In this document: one piece after another, positions 1 to 6,501 of the stretch
Numbering within the stretch: the stretch's first letter is position 1
Layout of the letters: each line of letters opens with the position of its first letter
From: Nostoc sp. GT001
Lineage (GTDB): Bacteria > Cyanobacteriota > Cyanobacteriia > Cyanobacteriales > Nostocaceae
Direction of reading: 5' to 3'
Length of the DNA: 18,856 nt
Assembly (NCBI RefSeq): GCF_030382115.1
Contig: NZ_JAUDRJ010000003.1
Location: 6,939,627 to 6,958,482, forward strand
Translations under genes and position numbers: made by a program
Notes under the pieces: generated by a model
Seen by the model: only the letters and a program-made list of their open reading frames with translations
Databases searched by the model: none
What the model was told of the DNA's origin: nothing

Positions 1-127
1 GAGACTAGCTTATGTACTTCATCAACTTGAAATGCGCTGTTAGTCCTCATCTACAGACGGATAAGTAGTGCAGGTACATCAATCGCTAAAAGTAAACACT
101 CACTTACCAATTGGTTTGTCAAAAAAG

Positions 128-166
128 TTGACACAAGTAGTCACTTTGTAATACAGTATATTACAA
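128..166 (+). promoter_or_regulatory. Candidate promoter with overlapping palindromic operator
   Basis: TTGACA at 128-133 is followed after 15 bases by TAATAC (149-154), a possible but short-spaced -35/-10 pair. A perfect 8-bp dyad, TTGTAATA (146-153) and TATTACAA (159-166) with a 5-base centre, covers the -10 and the bases after it, where a repressor would act. The first downstream gene begins at 318. Both the promoter and the operator are inferred from pattern only. Confidence 0.35.
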
Positions 167-317
167 GAGTAATGAGTTAAATTAAAAAGACTTCCTCGCC
201 ACTACAGTGGAAATACAATTACCATTTCTATGCAATTAGTTGATATTACGAGAAAAATTTTTCAAAACTTCCTATTTAACACAAAATAACTTAATTAACG
301 CTGCATAACCGATAAAT

Positions 318-1520
318 ATGGTTTTTGACTATTTTAGAAGCAACGAAGGCACTCCTACAAATAATACTCGGCAAAGCTTAATTGCTTGCGGTTGGCGACC
401 GTTTAATCGAGAGTTAGACTGGGGATTTTTATGGCAACTGTTGTACAGTGATTCCCGCGAATTAAGTCAAAAAAGTTTGAATTTAGCGAGTAATGTTGCT
501 GATGTTTTAGGACGAAATAATTATGCTTGGTGGGCTAATTTATTAAGTGTGGTATCTGATAATACCCGTTACGAAGTTGAAAAGTTTTGGAATTACATCA
601 CACCAGATCCTCAATCACCAGATCATCGCTACAAAGATGTTTTGAGTACGGAAACACCTATTGTCCAATTTGTCAGTCGTAGTAATATTCCTATTGATTA
701 TGTTCTTAATCGACTGCAAGAAATTACTGTAATGCGAGTTTTAGGTGTATTGGGTAATCCTGATATTATTACCCAGTATTTCTCAGAGAGAGATTTTTAC
801 TTTCCTATAGATAAATTCGTTAGTTGGGAACGCTTAGACGTTATTAATACTGTTTATGCTTACTGGTCTAAATATGACGTTTGGTTGCAAATTGATCCCT
901 ACGATCGCGGGCGACGACAATATACTTTAATGGCGCAAAATCTTGCGCCACTAATTAACAAAGCAACTTACGACTTAGCAGTAATGTTGAGTGGATATCA
1001 AAGTCGGGTAGGCAAAGTTCATAGTCAATTTAACATTCGGACATTTCCCGCAGATATCCAAAACTTTACTGATTCTGTACAGCAAGCGATTTTAAATCAA
1101 AACCAGTTAGCAGTTGTTGTACATGGAGAACCGGGTACTGGCAAAACAGTCTGGACACAGGCAGTAGCAAAAGAAATTCTTGTGCCTTTAGGGTATGTAA
1201 TTTTTATTTTAGATCATGATGCGATCGCTAATTTTGTCCCCCCGACTTACATAGAGCGTATTTGTATCGTTATTAACGAAGCTGATAATCTAGCGCAAAA
1301 TCGTGCTTCGGAGGTAGCGCAATACAATAACAAAACCGAACACATTTTGAGCTTGCTGGATGGCACTTTGTATCAGAGTGTAATTGATGACTCTGGTATT
1401 CAGATGCAGCAACGGTTAGTTATTTTGATGACTTGTAATACTACTGAAAGATTAGATCCAGCCATGTTACGTAAAGGTAGGGTGGATTTAATGTATGAGT
1501 TTACACAATTATTTGTTTGA
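318..1520 (+). CDS. AAA-family ATPase, function unknown
   Basis: This is a 400-residue protein with an ATPase domain in its C-terminal third. Walker A is GEPGTGKT (about residues 270-277). The Walker B strand reads CIVINEAD (about 316-323), with Asn where the family normally has Asp, followed by the usual Glu. A sensor-1/second-region-of-homology stretch, TCNTTERLDPAMLRKGRVD, includes the putative arginine finger and resembles BCS1/AAA-type proteins. The N-terminal 230 residues are rich in Trp and Tyr and match no domain I can name. There is no signal peptide or membrane segment. It is transcribed convergently with the response regulator and is not an obvious part of the scytonemin pathway. 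The ATPase assignment is firm; the role is unknown. Confidence 0.85.
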   Translation: MVFDYFRSNEGTPTNNTRQSLIACGWRPFNRELDWGFLWQLLYSDSRELSQKSLNLASNVADVLGRNNYAWWANLLSVVSDNTRYEVEKFWNYITPDPQSPDHRYKDVLSTETPIVQFVSRSNIPIDYVLNRLQEITVMRVLGVLGNPDIITQYFSERDFYFPIDKFVSWERLDVINTVYAYWSKYDVWLQIDPYDRGRRQYTLMAQNLAPLINKATYDLAVMLSGYQSRVGKVHSQFNIRTFPADIQNFTDSVQQAILNQNQLAVVVHGEPGTGKTVWTQAVAKEILVPLGYVIFILDHDAIANFVPPTYIERICIVINEADNLAQNRASEVAQYNNKTEHILSLLDGTLYQSVIDDSGIQMQQRLVILMTCNTTERLDPAMLRKGRVDLMYEFTQLFV

Positions 1521-1526
1521 CATTTT

Positions 1527-1580
1527 CACCGCCGTGTTCGCCGTTGGCGCAGCCTCTCGTAGAGAAGGGTACGCACGGTG
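1527..1580. repeat. Dispersed Nostoc-type palindromic repeat
   Basis: A GC-rich stretch with imperfectly complementary ends (CACCGCCGTG and CACGGTG) contains the core GCGCAGCCTCTCGTAGAGAA. A close variant of this core recurs at about 8463-8486, after scyA. It belongs to the small repeats scattered through Nostoc intergenic DNA. Confidence 0.55.
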
Positions 1581-1586
1581 ATTCTG

Positions 1587-1648
1587 GAGTAATGAGTAAT
1601 AAGTAATAAGTAAATACCCATTTTTCATGCACTCATTACTCATTACTT
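1587..1648. repeat. Inverted repeat between convergent genes, possible bidirectional terminator
   Basis: Two 18-base arms, 1587-1604 and 1631-1648, match at 16 of 18 positions as inverted copies and are themselves built from a GTAATGA-like 7-mer. The loop is about 26 bases. The position between the 3' ends of the ATPase gene and the response regulator gene fits a terminator, but there is no GC-rich stem, so it may just be a dispersed repeat. Confidence 0.4.
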
Positions 1649-1704
1649 TAAAGCCGTGCTGGAAACACGGGGTTTTAAACCCATTTTTCTGATAAAATCT
1701 ACTT

Positions 1705-2577
1705 TCACCACAGTTTCACCTGTTTTTGCGATACAAGTTGATGCTCTTTGCGCCAAGCTTGGGGAGGTAAACCGTGATGTTGGCGAAACTGGCGGGAGAA
1801 ATGAGACACATCCTGATAGCCCAATGTTTTCGCTATCTTCTCGACTGTCTCATTATTATTTTGGAGTAAAAAACAAGCTTCTGCCATCCGGCGTTTGACA
1901 ATCCAGCAGTTTACAGTCTCTCCACTTGTCTCCTTTACTCGGTTAGTTAAGTAAGCTGATGAGTAACCAACAGCAACAGCCACATCACACAAAGTAATTC
2001 CTTCATGATAATGGGCTTCGATAAAGTCGAAAACTTCTTTTAATTGCGGAATGCAGGGAAAGATTGACTGAGAAGAAATTTTGACTTCTTTATCAGAGAC
2101 GACGGCAACACCGGAAGCGATCGCTGTAGTATCATCTGTAAATGCTGATGATTTTGGAGCTTTCTCGAATTTCATCGCACACCAGTACTGAAGATTCGCT
2201 TGCTTTTCCAAGCGAATAGCGATCGCTCTAAGCAATTCATCTAATGTCGAGGGTTTGGTAAGATAATCATCTGCTCCCAACTCCATAGCTTTGCGAACAT
2301 CTGCTTTAGTATTACTGCCAGTCAGAAAAATGAAAGGAATAATTGCTGTCAGAGGATCTTGGCGTAGTGTATTTAAAACGCTATAACCATCCATATCAGG
2401 CATCGTGATATCGCAAATAACTAAGTCGGGTACATCCTTTTGTGCTTGTTGAATACCAACACGACCGTTTTGAGCGCCTATCATATCAAAACCTTTAGCT
2501 TCAAGACCCTTTAAATAAAGATTGCGGGTAACGCTATCATCTTCAATGACGAGAATTTTCTTTGACGATTCGTACAT
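1705..2577 (-). CDS. Response regulator, REC domain plus AraC-type DNA-binding domain
   Basis: This is a 290-residue two-component response regulator. The receiver domain spans about residues 6-125, with the acidic pair E12/D13, phospho-acceptor D56 in ICDITMPDMDG, T86 and K108 all in place. After a linker, an AraC/XylS double helix-turn-helix occupies about residues 180-282 (QLKEVFDFIEAHY at its start, GYQDVSHFSRQFRQHHG in the second helix pair). It lies 141 bases downstream of the histidine kinase on the same strand, so the two are probably co-transcribed, and it is divergent from scyA. The equivalent regulator next to the N. punctiforme cluster (Npun_F1278) has been reported as essential for scytonemin synthesis. 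Orthology here is inferred from architecture and position. The Shine-Dalgarno sequence is weak (GAAAATT before ATG). Confidence 0.9.
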   Translation of the reverse strand: MYESSKKILVIEDDSVTRNLYLKGLEAKGFDMIGAQNGRVGIQQAQKDVPDLVICDITMPDMDGYSVLNTLRQDPLTAIIPFIFLTGSNTKADVRKAMELGADDYLTKPSTLDELLRAIAIRLEKQANLQYWCAMKFEKAPKSSAFTDDTTAIASGVAVVSDKEVKISSQSIFPCIPQLKEVFDFIEAHYHEGITLCDVAVAVGYSSAYLTNRVKETSGETVNCWIVKRRMAEACFLLQNNNETVEKIAKTLGYQDVSHFSRQFRQHHGLPPQAWRKEHQLVSQKQVKLW

Positions 2578-2662
2578 AATTTTCTATTACAATCAATTTT
2601 TGCAGAAGCTAATTACTAGACTATTTGGTGAGTATCTAAATAGGAATGAAATTAATTAACTC

Positions 2663-2732
2663 GTTCCGAGAGTTATGATTGTTAAGTTTTTAATTAACAA
2701 CTATCTTCATTTAAACACTCATAACTCGGAAC
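2663..2732. repeat. Nested inverted repeats across the kinase stop codon
   Basis: The outer arms are 2663-2678 and 2719-2732; they are complementary over 14 pairs if two bases (2671-2672) bulge. The inner arms TTGTTAA (2679-2685) and TTAACAA (2694-2700) are perfect. The right outer arm encodes the final residues and the TGA of the histidine kinase. The structure lies in the transcript between kinase and regulator and could be an attenuator, an RNA-processing site, or the end of a small dispersed element. Confidence 0.5.
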
Positions 2733-3552
2733 AGGTAAACTCTGATTTGATTAATGGCAGAATTACAGTAAACATAGTGCCAGCATCAACTTCACTTTCT
2801 ACAGAAACTTGACCATGATGTAAATCTACAAGGGTTTTAAGAATCGATAGTCCTAGTCCAGTACCAGGTATACGATCGATATTACTACCACGGTAAAATG
2901 GCTCAAATATTCGCTGTTGATCTTCTACTAAAATCCCGATCCCTCTATCTTTGACTTGGAAAATTAATTTTTCATTTTGGCAAGATAGTTCTAAGCTAAT
3001 TTCCTGATTTGAGGGAGAATACTTAATTGCGTTATCAAGTAAATTCTTCAAAATCGGCTCTAGTAATTTTTTATCTATATAGGCTGTTAAAGAGCTATCT
3101 TGACTTACAAAATTGATTGATTTTTGGCTAACAATCATCTGCATTTGTGCAACTAAATCCTGACAAAATTGAACTAATTCAAGCGGTTTTGGCTCAAAGT
3201 TTAATTTTGCTGATTCTGCTTTAGAGAAGAGCAAAATATCATCCAACATCAGACTCAGTTGTTCGGTAGCTTTTTGAATGTGATCGAGTAATGGCTGGAT
3301 TTTCTTCTGTGTACGTTTGTCTACTTCTTCTTTAAGTAAACTATTAGAAAATGAAACAATATTCAATGGAGTTCGGAATTGATGGCAAACCATAGAAAGA
3401 AAACGCGCTCTAAGTTCGCTAAGTTGTTTGGCTTGTTCTAAAGCTTGGTTAAGACCTAATTCTGCATATTTGTAATCGGTAATATCGATACCTGCAATCA
3501 GTTCGACTGGGTTTCCCCAAAATCCAGGCTCCATCAAGCTTGGCAACTGCAC
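2719..3552 (-). CDS. Histidine kinase, C-terminal fragment (HisKA and HATPase), frameshifted
   Basis: This fragment carries the catalytic core of the sensor kinase. The first residues after the break (GNPVELIAGIDITDYKYAEL) finish the third PAS/PAC domain. Next come a short coiled segment, the H-box VCHQFRTPLN with phospho-acceptor His at residue 57 (about 440 of the repaired protein), the N-box LKNLLDNAIKYS, the G1 box DRGIG and the G2 box GTGLGLSI. All ATP-binding motifs are intact. An ATG at 3552 opens this frame but has no visible ribosome site, and the first dozen residues read the upstream frame's DNA, so it is probably not a real start. Homology begins near 3514. Removing one base at 3515-3518 fuses it to the N-terminal part as one 660-residue protein. 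The soluble core alone could in principle still be made, but without its sensor domains. Confidence 0.85.
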   Translation of the reverse strand: MQLPSLMEPGFWGNPVELIAGIDITDYKYAELGLNQALEQAKQLSELRARFLSMVCHQFRTPLNIVSFSNSLLKEEVDKRTQKKIQPLLDHIQKATEQLSLMLDDILLFSKAESAKLNFEPKPLELVQFCQDLVAQMQMIVSQKSINFVSQDSSLTAYIDKKLLEPILKNLLDNAIKYSPSNQEISLELSCQNEKLIFQVKDRGIGILVEDQQRIFEPFYRGSNIDRIPGTGLGLSILKTLVDLHHGQVSVESEVDAGTMFTVILPLIKSEFTCSEL

Positions 3553-4702
3553 AGGCTAGCCAGCGCTCCGTGCCTTTTTTTGTTAAAATATTCATCTCCT
3601 GGTATTCAAAATTACCAGCTTCATCCGGGTTACGTACTTGCCTGCGTTTTTTGCTCTTAATCAGTCGGCGAAGATCGAAACCTGTTAGTAGTTCTTCTTT
3701 TGTATAGCCAGTGAGTTGTTCTACTGCCGGATTTACATAGCAAAGCCGCGTACCTTGAATCAGAAAAGTGCTAGCATCTGTCGTTTCTGCTAAAGTCCGA
3801 AATCTAGTTGCGTTCAGACGTAATGCTTCTTCAGTCTGTTTCGATTCAGTAATGTCCCAAATACTCCACACTCTCCCAATAATTTTACCCTCAAGCAACT
3901 GAGGTTTAGAGTAATGTGCAAAAACTCTTCCATCTTTCAACTCCAGAATATCGTAGCTCTCGAAATCAGATTGGCTAGATACTTCCCAAATCAGCCGACT
4001 AAAGGCTTGTGGATCTTTAAGTTGGTTCTCAAAAAATGCTTTGCATCGAGGACATTTTTTAGATAATATTAGGGATTCCGGGATTTGCCACATATCCACA
4101 AATTTCTGATTCAAGCTTAGAATATCTCCCTCAAAGTTAACTGCAACAATACCAATGGCAGTAGACTCAAGAGTAGAACGAAGTAAACAAAGAGATGTTT
4201 CTAGTTCTACTTCTTTGGACTTGAGTTGAGAAAATTCTTGTTGCAAATTGTCTTTGGCATCTTTTAATTCATCAGTCCACTTTTGCACGCTCAATTCTAC
4301 TATTTCATCAGTTTTTTCACGAGCAAAGGCACAGCCAAATTCCATATCTTGGTGTTTTACATAGTTCATAGATATTTCTACCAGAAATATCCGACCTCCT
4401 TTTGTCCGATAGCGAGATTTAAAGGTAAGGGAACCCTGTGAGCTAATATCTGACCAATTATGCAGCGAAAAATCTACATCTATATCATGCAGCCGCATAG
4501 AAAGTAATTCCTCACGGGAATACTCAGTCATCAGACAAGTGGCATCGTTAACGTAAAGAAACTGCGCATTTGCTCCTAAACAGAAGGCAGCATCCACAGC
4601 GTGATTTATTAGAAAGTGAGCAAACTTCATCTCTATTTCTGGTTGTAGTGCCCATTGATTGTTTGATCTAGCTAGTGTATATTCGCCAGAATTCATATTC
4701 AT
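3449..4702 (-). CDS. Histidine kinase, N-terminal PAS fragment, frameshifted
   Basis: This is the sensor half of the kinase that pairs with the REC-AraC regulator. PAS domains cover about residues 27-135 (NHAVDAAFCLGANAQFLYVN), 180-295 (IGIVAVNFEGDILSLNQKF, with a CPRC pair) and 300-400 (AETTDASTFLIQ onward, ending near ERWLACAVAKLDGAWILG). A coiled-coil-like linker lies between PAS 1 and PAS 2. There are no transmembrane segments, so sensing is probably cytoplasmic. From about residue 397 the frame is wrong: the tail K-P-S-R-T-D-C-R-Y and what follows is not PAS-like and ends at 3449. The start ATG follows an excellent AGGAGGA; a second in-frame ATG two codons on is equally possible. The gene is divergent from scyA. 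As read, the product is a PAS protein without kinase activity. Confidence 0.85.
   Translation of the reverse strand: MNMNSGEYTLARSNNQWALQPEIEMKFAHFLINHAVDAAFCLGANAQFLYVNDATCLMTEYSREELLSMRLHDIDVDFSLHNWSDISSQGSLTFKSRYRTKGGRIFLVEISMNYVKHQDMEFGCAFAREKTDEIVELSVQKWTDELKDAKDNLQQEFSQLKSKEVELETSLCLLRSTLESTAIGIVAVNFEGDILSLNQKFVDMWQIPESLILSKKCPRCKAFFENQLKDPQAFSRLIWEVSSQSDFESYDILELKDGRVFAHYSKPQLLEGKIIGRVWSIWDITESKQTEEALRLNATRFRTLAETTDASTFLIQGTRLCYVNPAVEQLTGYTKEELLTGFDLRRLIKSKKRRQVRNPDEAGNFEYQEMNILTKKGTERWLACAVAKLDGAWILGKPSRTDCRYRYYRLQICRIRS
3515..3518 (-). other. One-base frameshift in the histidine kinase (GGGG run)
   Basis: The coding strand reads TTG GGG AAA CCC in the N-terminal frame. Dropping one G gives TTG GGA AAC CCA, and translation then runs without a break from GAWILG into NPVELIAGIDITD. 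The repaired gene, 1983 bases from 4702 to 2719, is an exact number of codons (660 plus stop). This is either a real mutation or a homopolymer sequencing error. Confidence 0.85.
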
Positions 4703-4705
4703 ACT

Positions 4706-4712
4706 TCCTCCT
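4706..4712 (-). promoter_or_regulatory. Strong ribosome binding site of the histidine kinase
   Basis: The coding strand shows AGGAGGA. Only 3 bases separate it from the ATG at 4702, and 9 bases separate it from the in-frame ATG at 4696. The second spacing is closer to the optimum, so translation may begin at either codon. Confidence 0.6.
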
Positions 4713-5105
4713 GGTAATCAATCAGCACCATGCCCATTAATGAGTTAATAGTCATAACTTACTAAAATCTTTGGTGTACTGTTCGGCTGTGAAAAAATAA
4801 AATTAGTTAGTATATTAAAAACATTACTAATTACCTTAATAAAACTTATCATACCAATAAAATGTAAATTGTTGAACCAAATATTCCTAAAAAAACTAAA
4901 TATTTAAAAAAATCTTATTGACTTAAATAGCTTTTTATGGCAACACTAAATCTGGACAAATCAAATCTAGATTAGCCAATCAAGCTTATTAGATAAGAGT
5001 TCAAAACTCTTAATCTATAAGTAGAAAAGATATTTTCAATTTAAACTCGTTCTGCACCAGAACTAATTCATAGACATCTCCACAAATTAATTATGCGTTA
5101 TCAAT

Positions 5106-5148
5106 AACTCTTGTAGAGACGTAGCAATACTACGTCTCTACAAGAGTT
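5106..5148. repeat. Perfect 19-bp inverted repeat with 5-base loop
   Basis: Arms 5106-5124 and 5130-5148 are perfectly complementary around CAATA. The arm contains TTGTAGAGACGTAG, the core of a small repeat family that I recall as very common between genes in Nostoc and related cyanobacteria. Confidence 0.7.
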
Positions 5149-5185
5149 CATCAACCTAAAATTCCTGGGTTTCCACTGGGGAAAG

Positions 5186-5215
5186 GTTAAAGGATAAAAA
5201 TTTTTATCCTTTAAC
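5186..5215. repeat. Perfect 30-bp palindrome without loop
   Basis: The bases 5186-5200 and 5201-5215 are exact reverse complements (GTTAAAGGATAAAAA and its complement). A further GGAAA/TTTCC pairing lies outside (about 5180-5184 and 5218-5222). It starts 37 bases after the previous inverted repeat. It is probably a small dispersed element; it could also form a hairpin or cruciform. Confidence 0.65.
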
Positions 5216-5529
5216 ATTTTCCGTACCAAGGACTTTGGCGAACTACTTGTGTAGAGTCGTTTGATTTTCAACATAAATGAATTTGCAGTGCTGAACCTGG
5301 CTTAAATAAATAAACTTCAACTCATTTTCTTAATTTATCTTAACTTACTCTCTCAGGGATTTAACTATAGAAGAATATGCTTAGTCATCCGTCGCAAGGA
5401 GTACATTTGTATTAATATCATGCTTGTATTTTTACGTATAGGATTGTGTTCGTTTTATCTTAAAGAAACACTGCATTCGTATACTAAATATAATATGTCC
5501 ATTGTCTAAGTAGGTGGGTGGAATCAAAC

Positions 5530-5610
5530 GTAGGATGGGTTAGCGATAGCATAACCCATGCTGATGTTGGGTTTCGTACCTCAACCCAACCTACATAGGT
5601 CTACATAGGT
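5530..5610. repeat. Dispersed Nostoc repeat with short tandem tail
   Basis: 5530-5594 begins GTAGGATGGGTTAGCG and ends CAACCCAACCTAC, with internally complementary segments such as ATGGGTT/AACCCAT and TTGGGTT/AACCCAA. This is a familiar cyanobacterial intergenic repeat. It runs into two exact copies of CTACATAGGT (5591-5610). Confidence 0.6.
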
Positions 5611-5828
5611 CTTATATTTAATTATTACCGCCTACTTATGTATTACAAAACACATTTTTTAAGATATTTACATACTTAATACTTTGTCATCCCTCAAAGG
5701 AACTATAAAAAGTTGAAAAATGATGTCTTTATCGTTACAAGTAATTGACTCAAAAAGTTTTTGCTGGCAATATAAAGACCGCTAAATCGCCTCGTACTTA
5801 AATTCGGATAAAAAGTTGTGTAAGTTCT

Positions 5829-5875
5829 AAAGCGAAAGAATTGACACCTACATCACAAGATTTCCTATTGTAAAT
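5829..5875 (+). repeat. 47-bp direct repeat, copy 1 of 3, upstream of scyA
   Basis: Starts AAAGCGAAAGAATTGACACC and ends ATTGTAAAT. It agrees with copy 2 over most of its length, the main differences being in the CATCACAAGATTTCCT part. It contains TTGACA at 5841-5846. Its position before scyA suggests a regulator binding site, but an inserted repeat family is also possible. Confidence 0.75.
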
Positions 5876-5893
5876 CTATCAATGTACCGTTTG

Positions 5894-5924
5894 TGCGATG
5901 CCTACGGCGGGCTACGCCTACGCA
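5894..5924. repeat. GC-rich palindromic repeat between direct-repeat copies 1 and 2
   Basis: TGCGATGCCTACGGCGGG, continuing into CTACGCCTACGCA, is a typical Nostoc iterated palindrome. A relative of the same type is found inside the scyD coding sequence (11690-11723). Confidence 0.6.
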
Positions 5925-5973
5925 GAATATCAATCTTTCAGGTGACTAAGTTGCAAATGTCACAATTACAATT

Positions 5974-6020
5974 AAAGCGAAAGAATTGACACCTACACCA
6001 AAAGATTTTTCATTGTAAAT
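5974..6020 (+). repeat. 47-bp direct repeat, copy 2 of 3, upstream of scyA
   Basis: Begins 145 bases after copy 1. The first 22 bases are identical to copy 1 and the end ATTGTAAAT is also shared. TTGACA lies at 5986-5991. Confidence 0.75.
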
Positions 6021-6213
6021 TAGGTTTTTCTTGTAGTGGATAAGAACCTAATCAGGGGTTTATTAACTAGATCGGTGCTATTAAAGCTAGCTATATGAAG
6101 TTTTGTAAAGATTCTGAGACACGCTTAACTTCGGGTTAATTGCTAGTTTATATATCTTTACACCATTTAGTTTTTTCCCGCTAATCTACTTAAATACTGT
6201 AATCACCACCATA

Positions 6214-6260
6214 GAAGCGAAAAATTTGACACCCCCATCAAAAGATTTTTGATTGCACGA
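6214..6260 (+). repeat. 47-bp direct repeat, copy 3 of 3, upstream of scyA
   Basis: Begins 240 bases after copy 2 and 288 bases before the scyA ATG. It is the most diverged copy, but keeps the order GAAGCGAAAAATTTGACACC, then CATCAAAAGATTTTTGATTG. TTGACA lies at 6226-6231. It is the closest to scyA and could overlap or regulate its promoter. Confidence 0.7.
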
Positions 6261-6501
6261 CAATCTTCATCTCCTTTATTCTGGTGACAAGAAGCACAGC
6301 CTCAACTGTTGTATGCTTTCGGTAAAAATTTTTTGGTACTGCGCTCACAAGCATCAATCAGCAGCGATCAGCCATTTCTATTCTTGACAAAGCTAGATTA
6401 TAGCTGTGAGAAACAACAGAGTTGTTTGTATTAAATATTTCTAGCGCTGTGATTGTAAACTAAAAAGCCTTTGTGTAACTTTCTGTAATTACGTGAAACT
6501 A

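Larger units (their letters stand above)
4703..6492. other. Long gene-free divergent region upstream of scyA
   Basis: About 1.8 kb of AT-rich DNA separates the kinase start from scyA, with no convincing ORF in any frame and no RNA gene I recognise. It holds two adjacent palindromes (5106-5148, 5186-5215), a common Nostoc repeat with a 10-bp tandem tail (5530-5610), a GC-rich palindromic repeat (5894-5924) and three copies of a 47-bp direct repeat (5829-6260). The promoters of both the sensor-regulator pair and scyA must lie here or close by. I could not pick a clear -35/-10 pair for scyA; TTGACA occurs at 6384-6389 without a good -10. Confidence 0.7.

Noticed and set aside
1656..1898. A plus-strand frame of 80 codons overlapping the 3' end of the response regulator gene
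   Set aside because: It covers the conserved AraC domain in antisense and encodes nothing recognisable.
3449..3552. Two separate overlapping genes (PAS protein and kinase) as a natural split system
   Set aside because: The overlap breaks in the middle of a PAS/PAC domain and is repaired exactly by one base; the downstream ATG has no ribosome site.
5829..6260. The three direct repeats as a degenerate CRISPR array
   Set aside because: Intervals are 145 and 240 bases, the spacers are not of uniform length, copies differ internally, and there are no cas genes.
6384..6412. TTGACA at 6384 as the scyA promoter
   Set aside because: No acceptable -10 hexamer lies 15-19 bases downstream; kept only as a note.
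6493..6501. GTG start for scyA, and similar upstream TTG starts for scyD (10942), scyE (12376) and tyrA (16021)
   Set aside because: In each case an in-frame ATG follows within three to six codons; for scyD and scyE the ATG begins a good signal peptide with MKLK.
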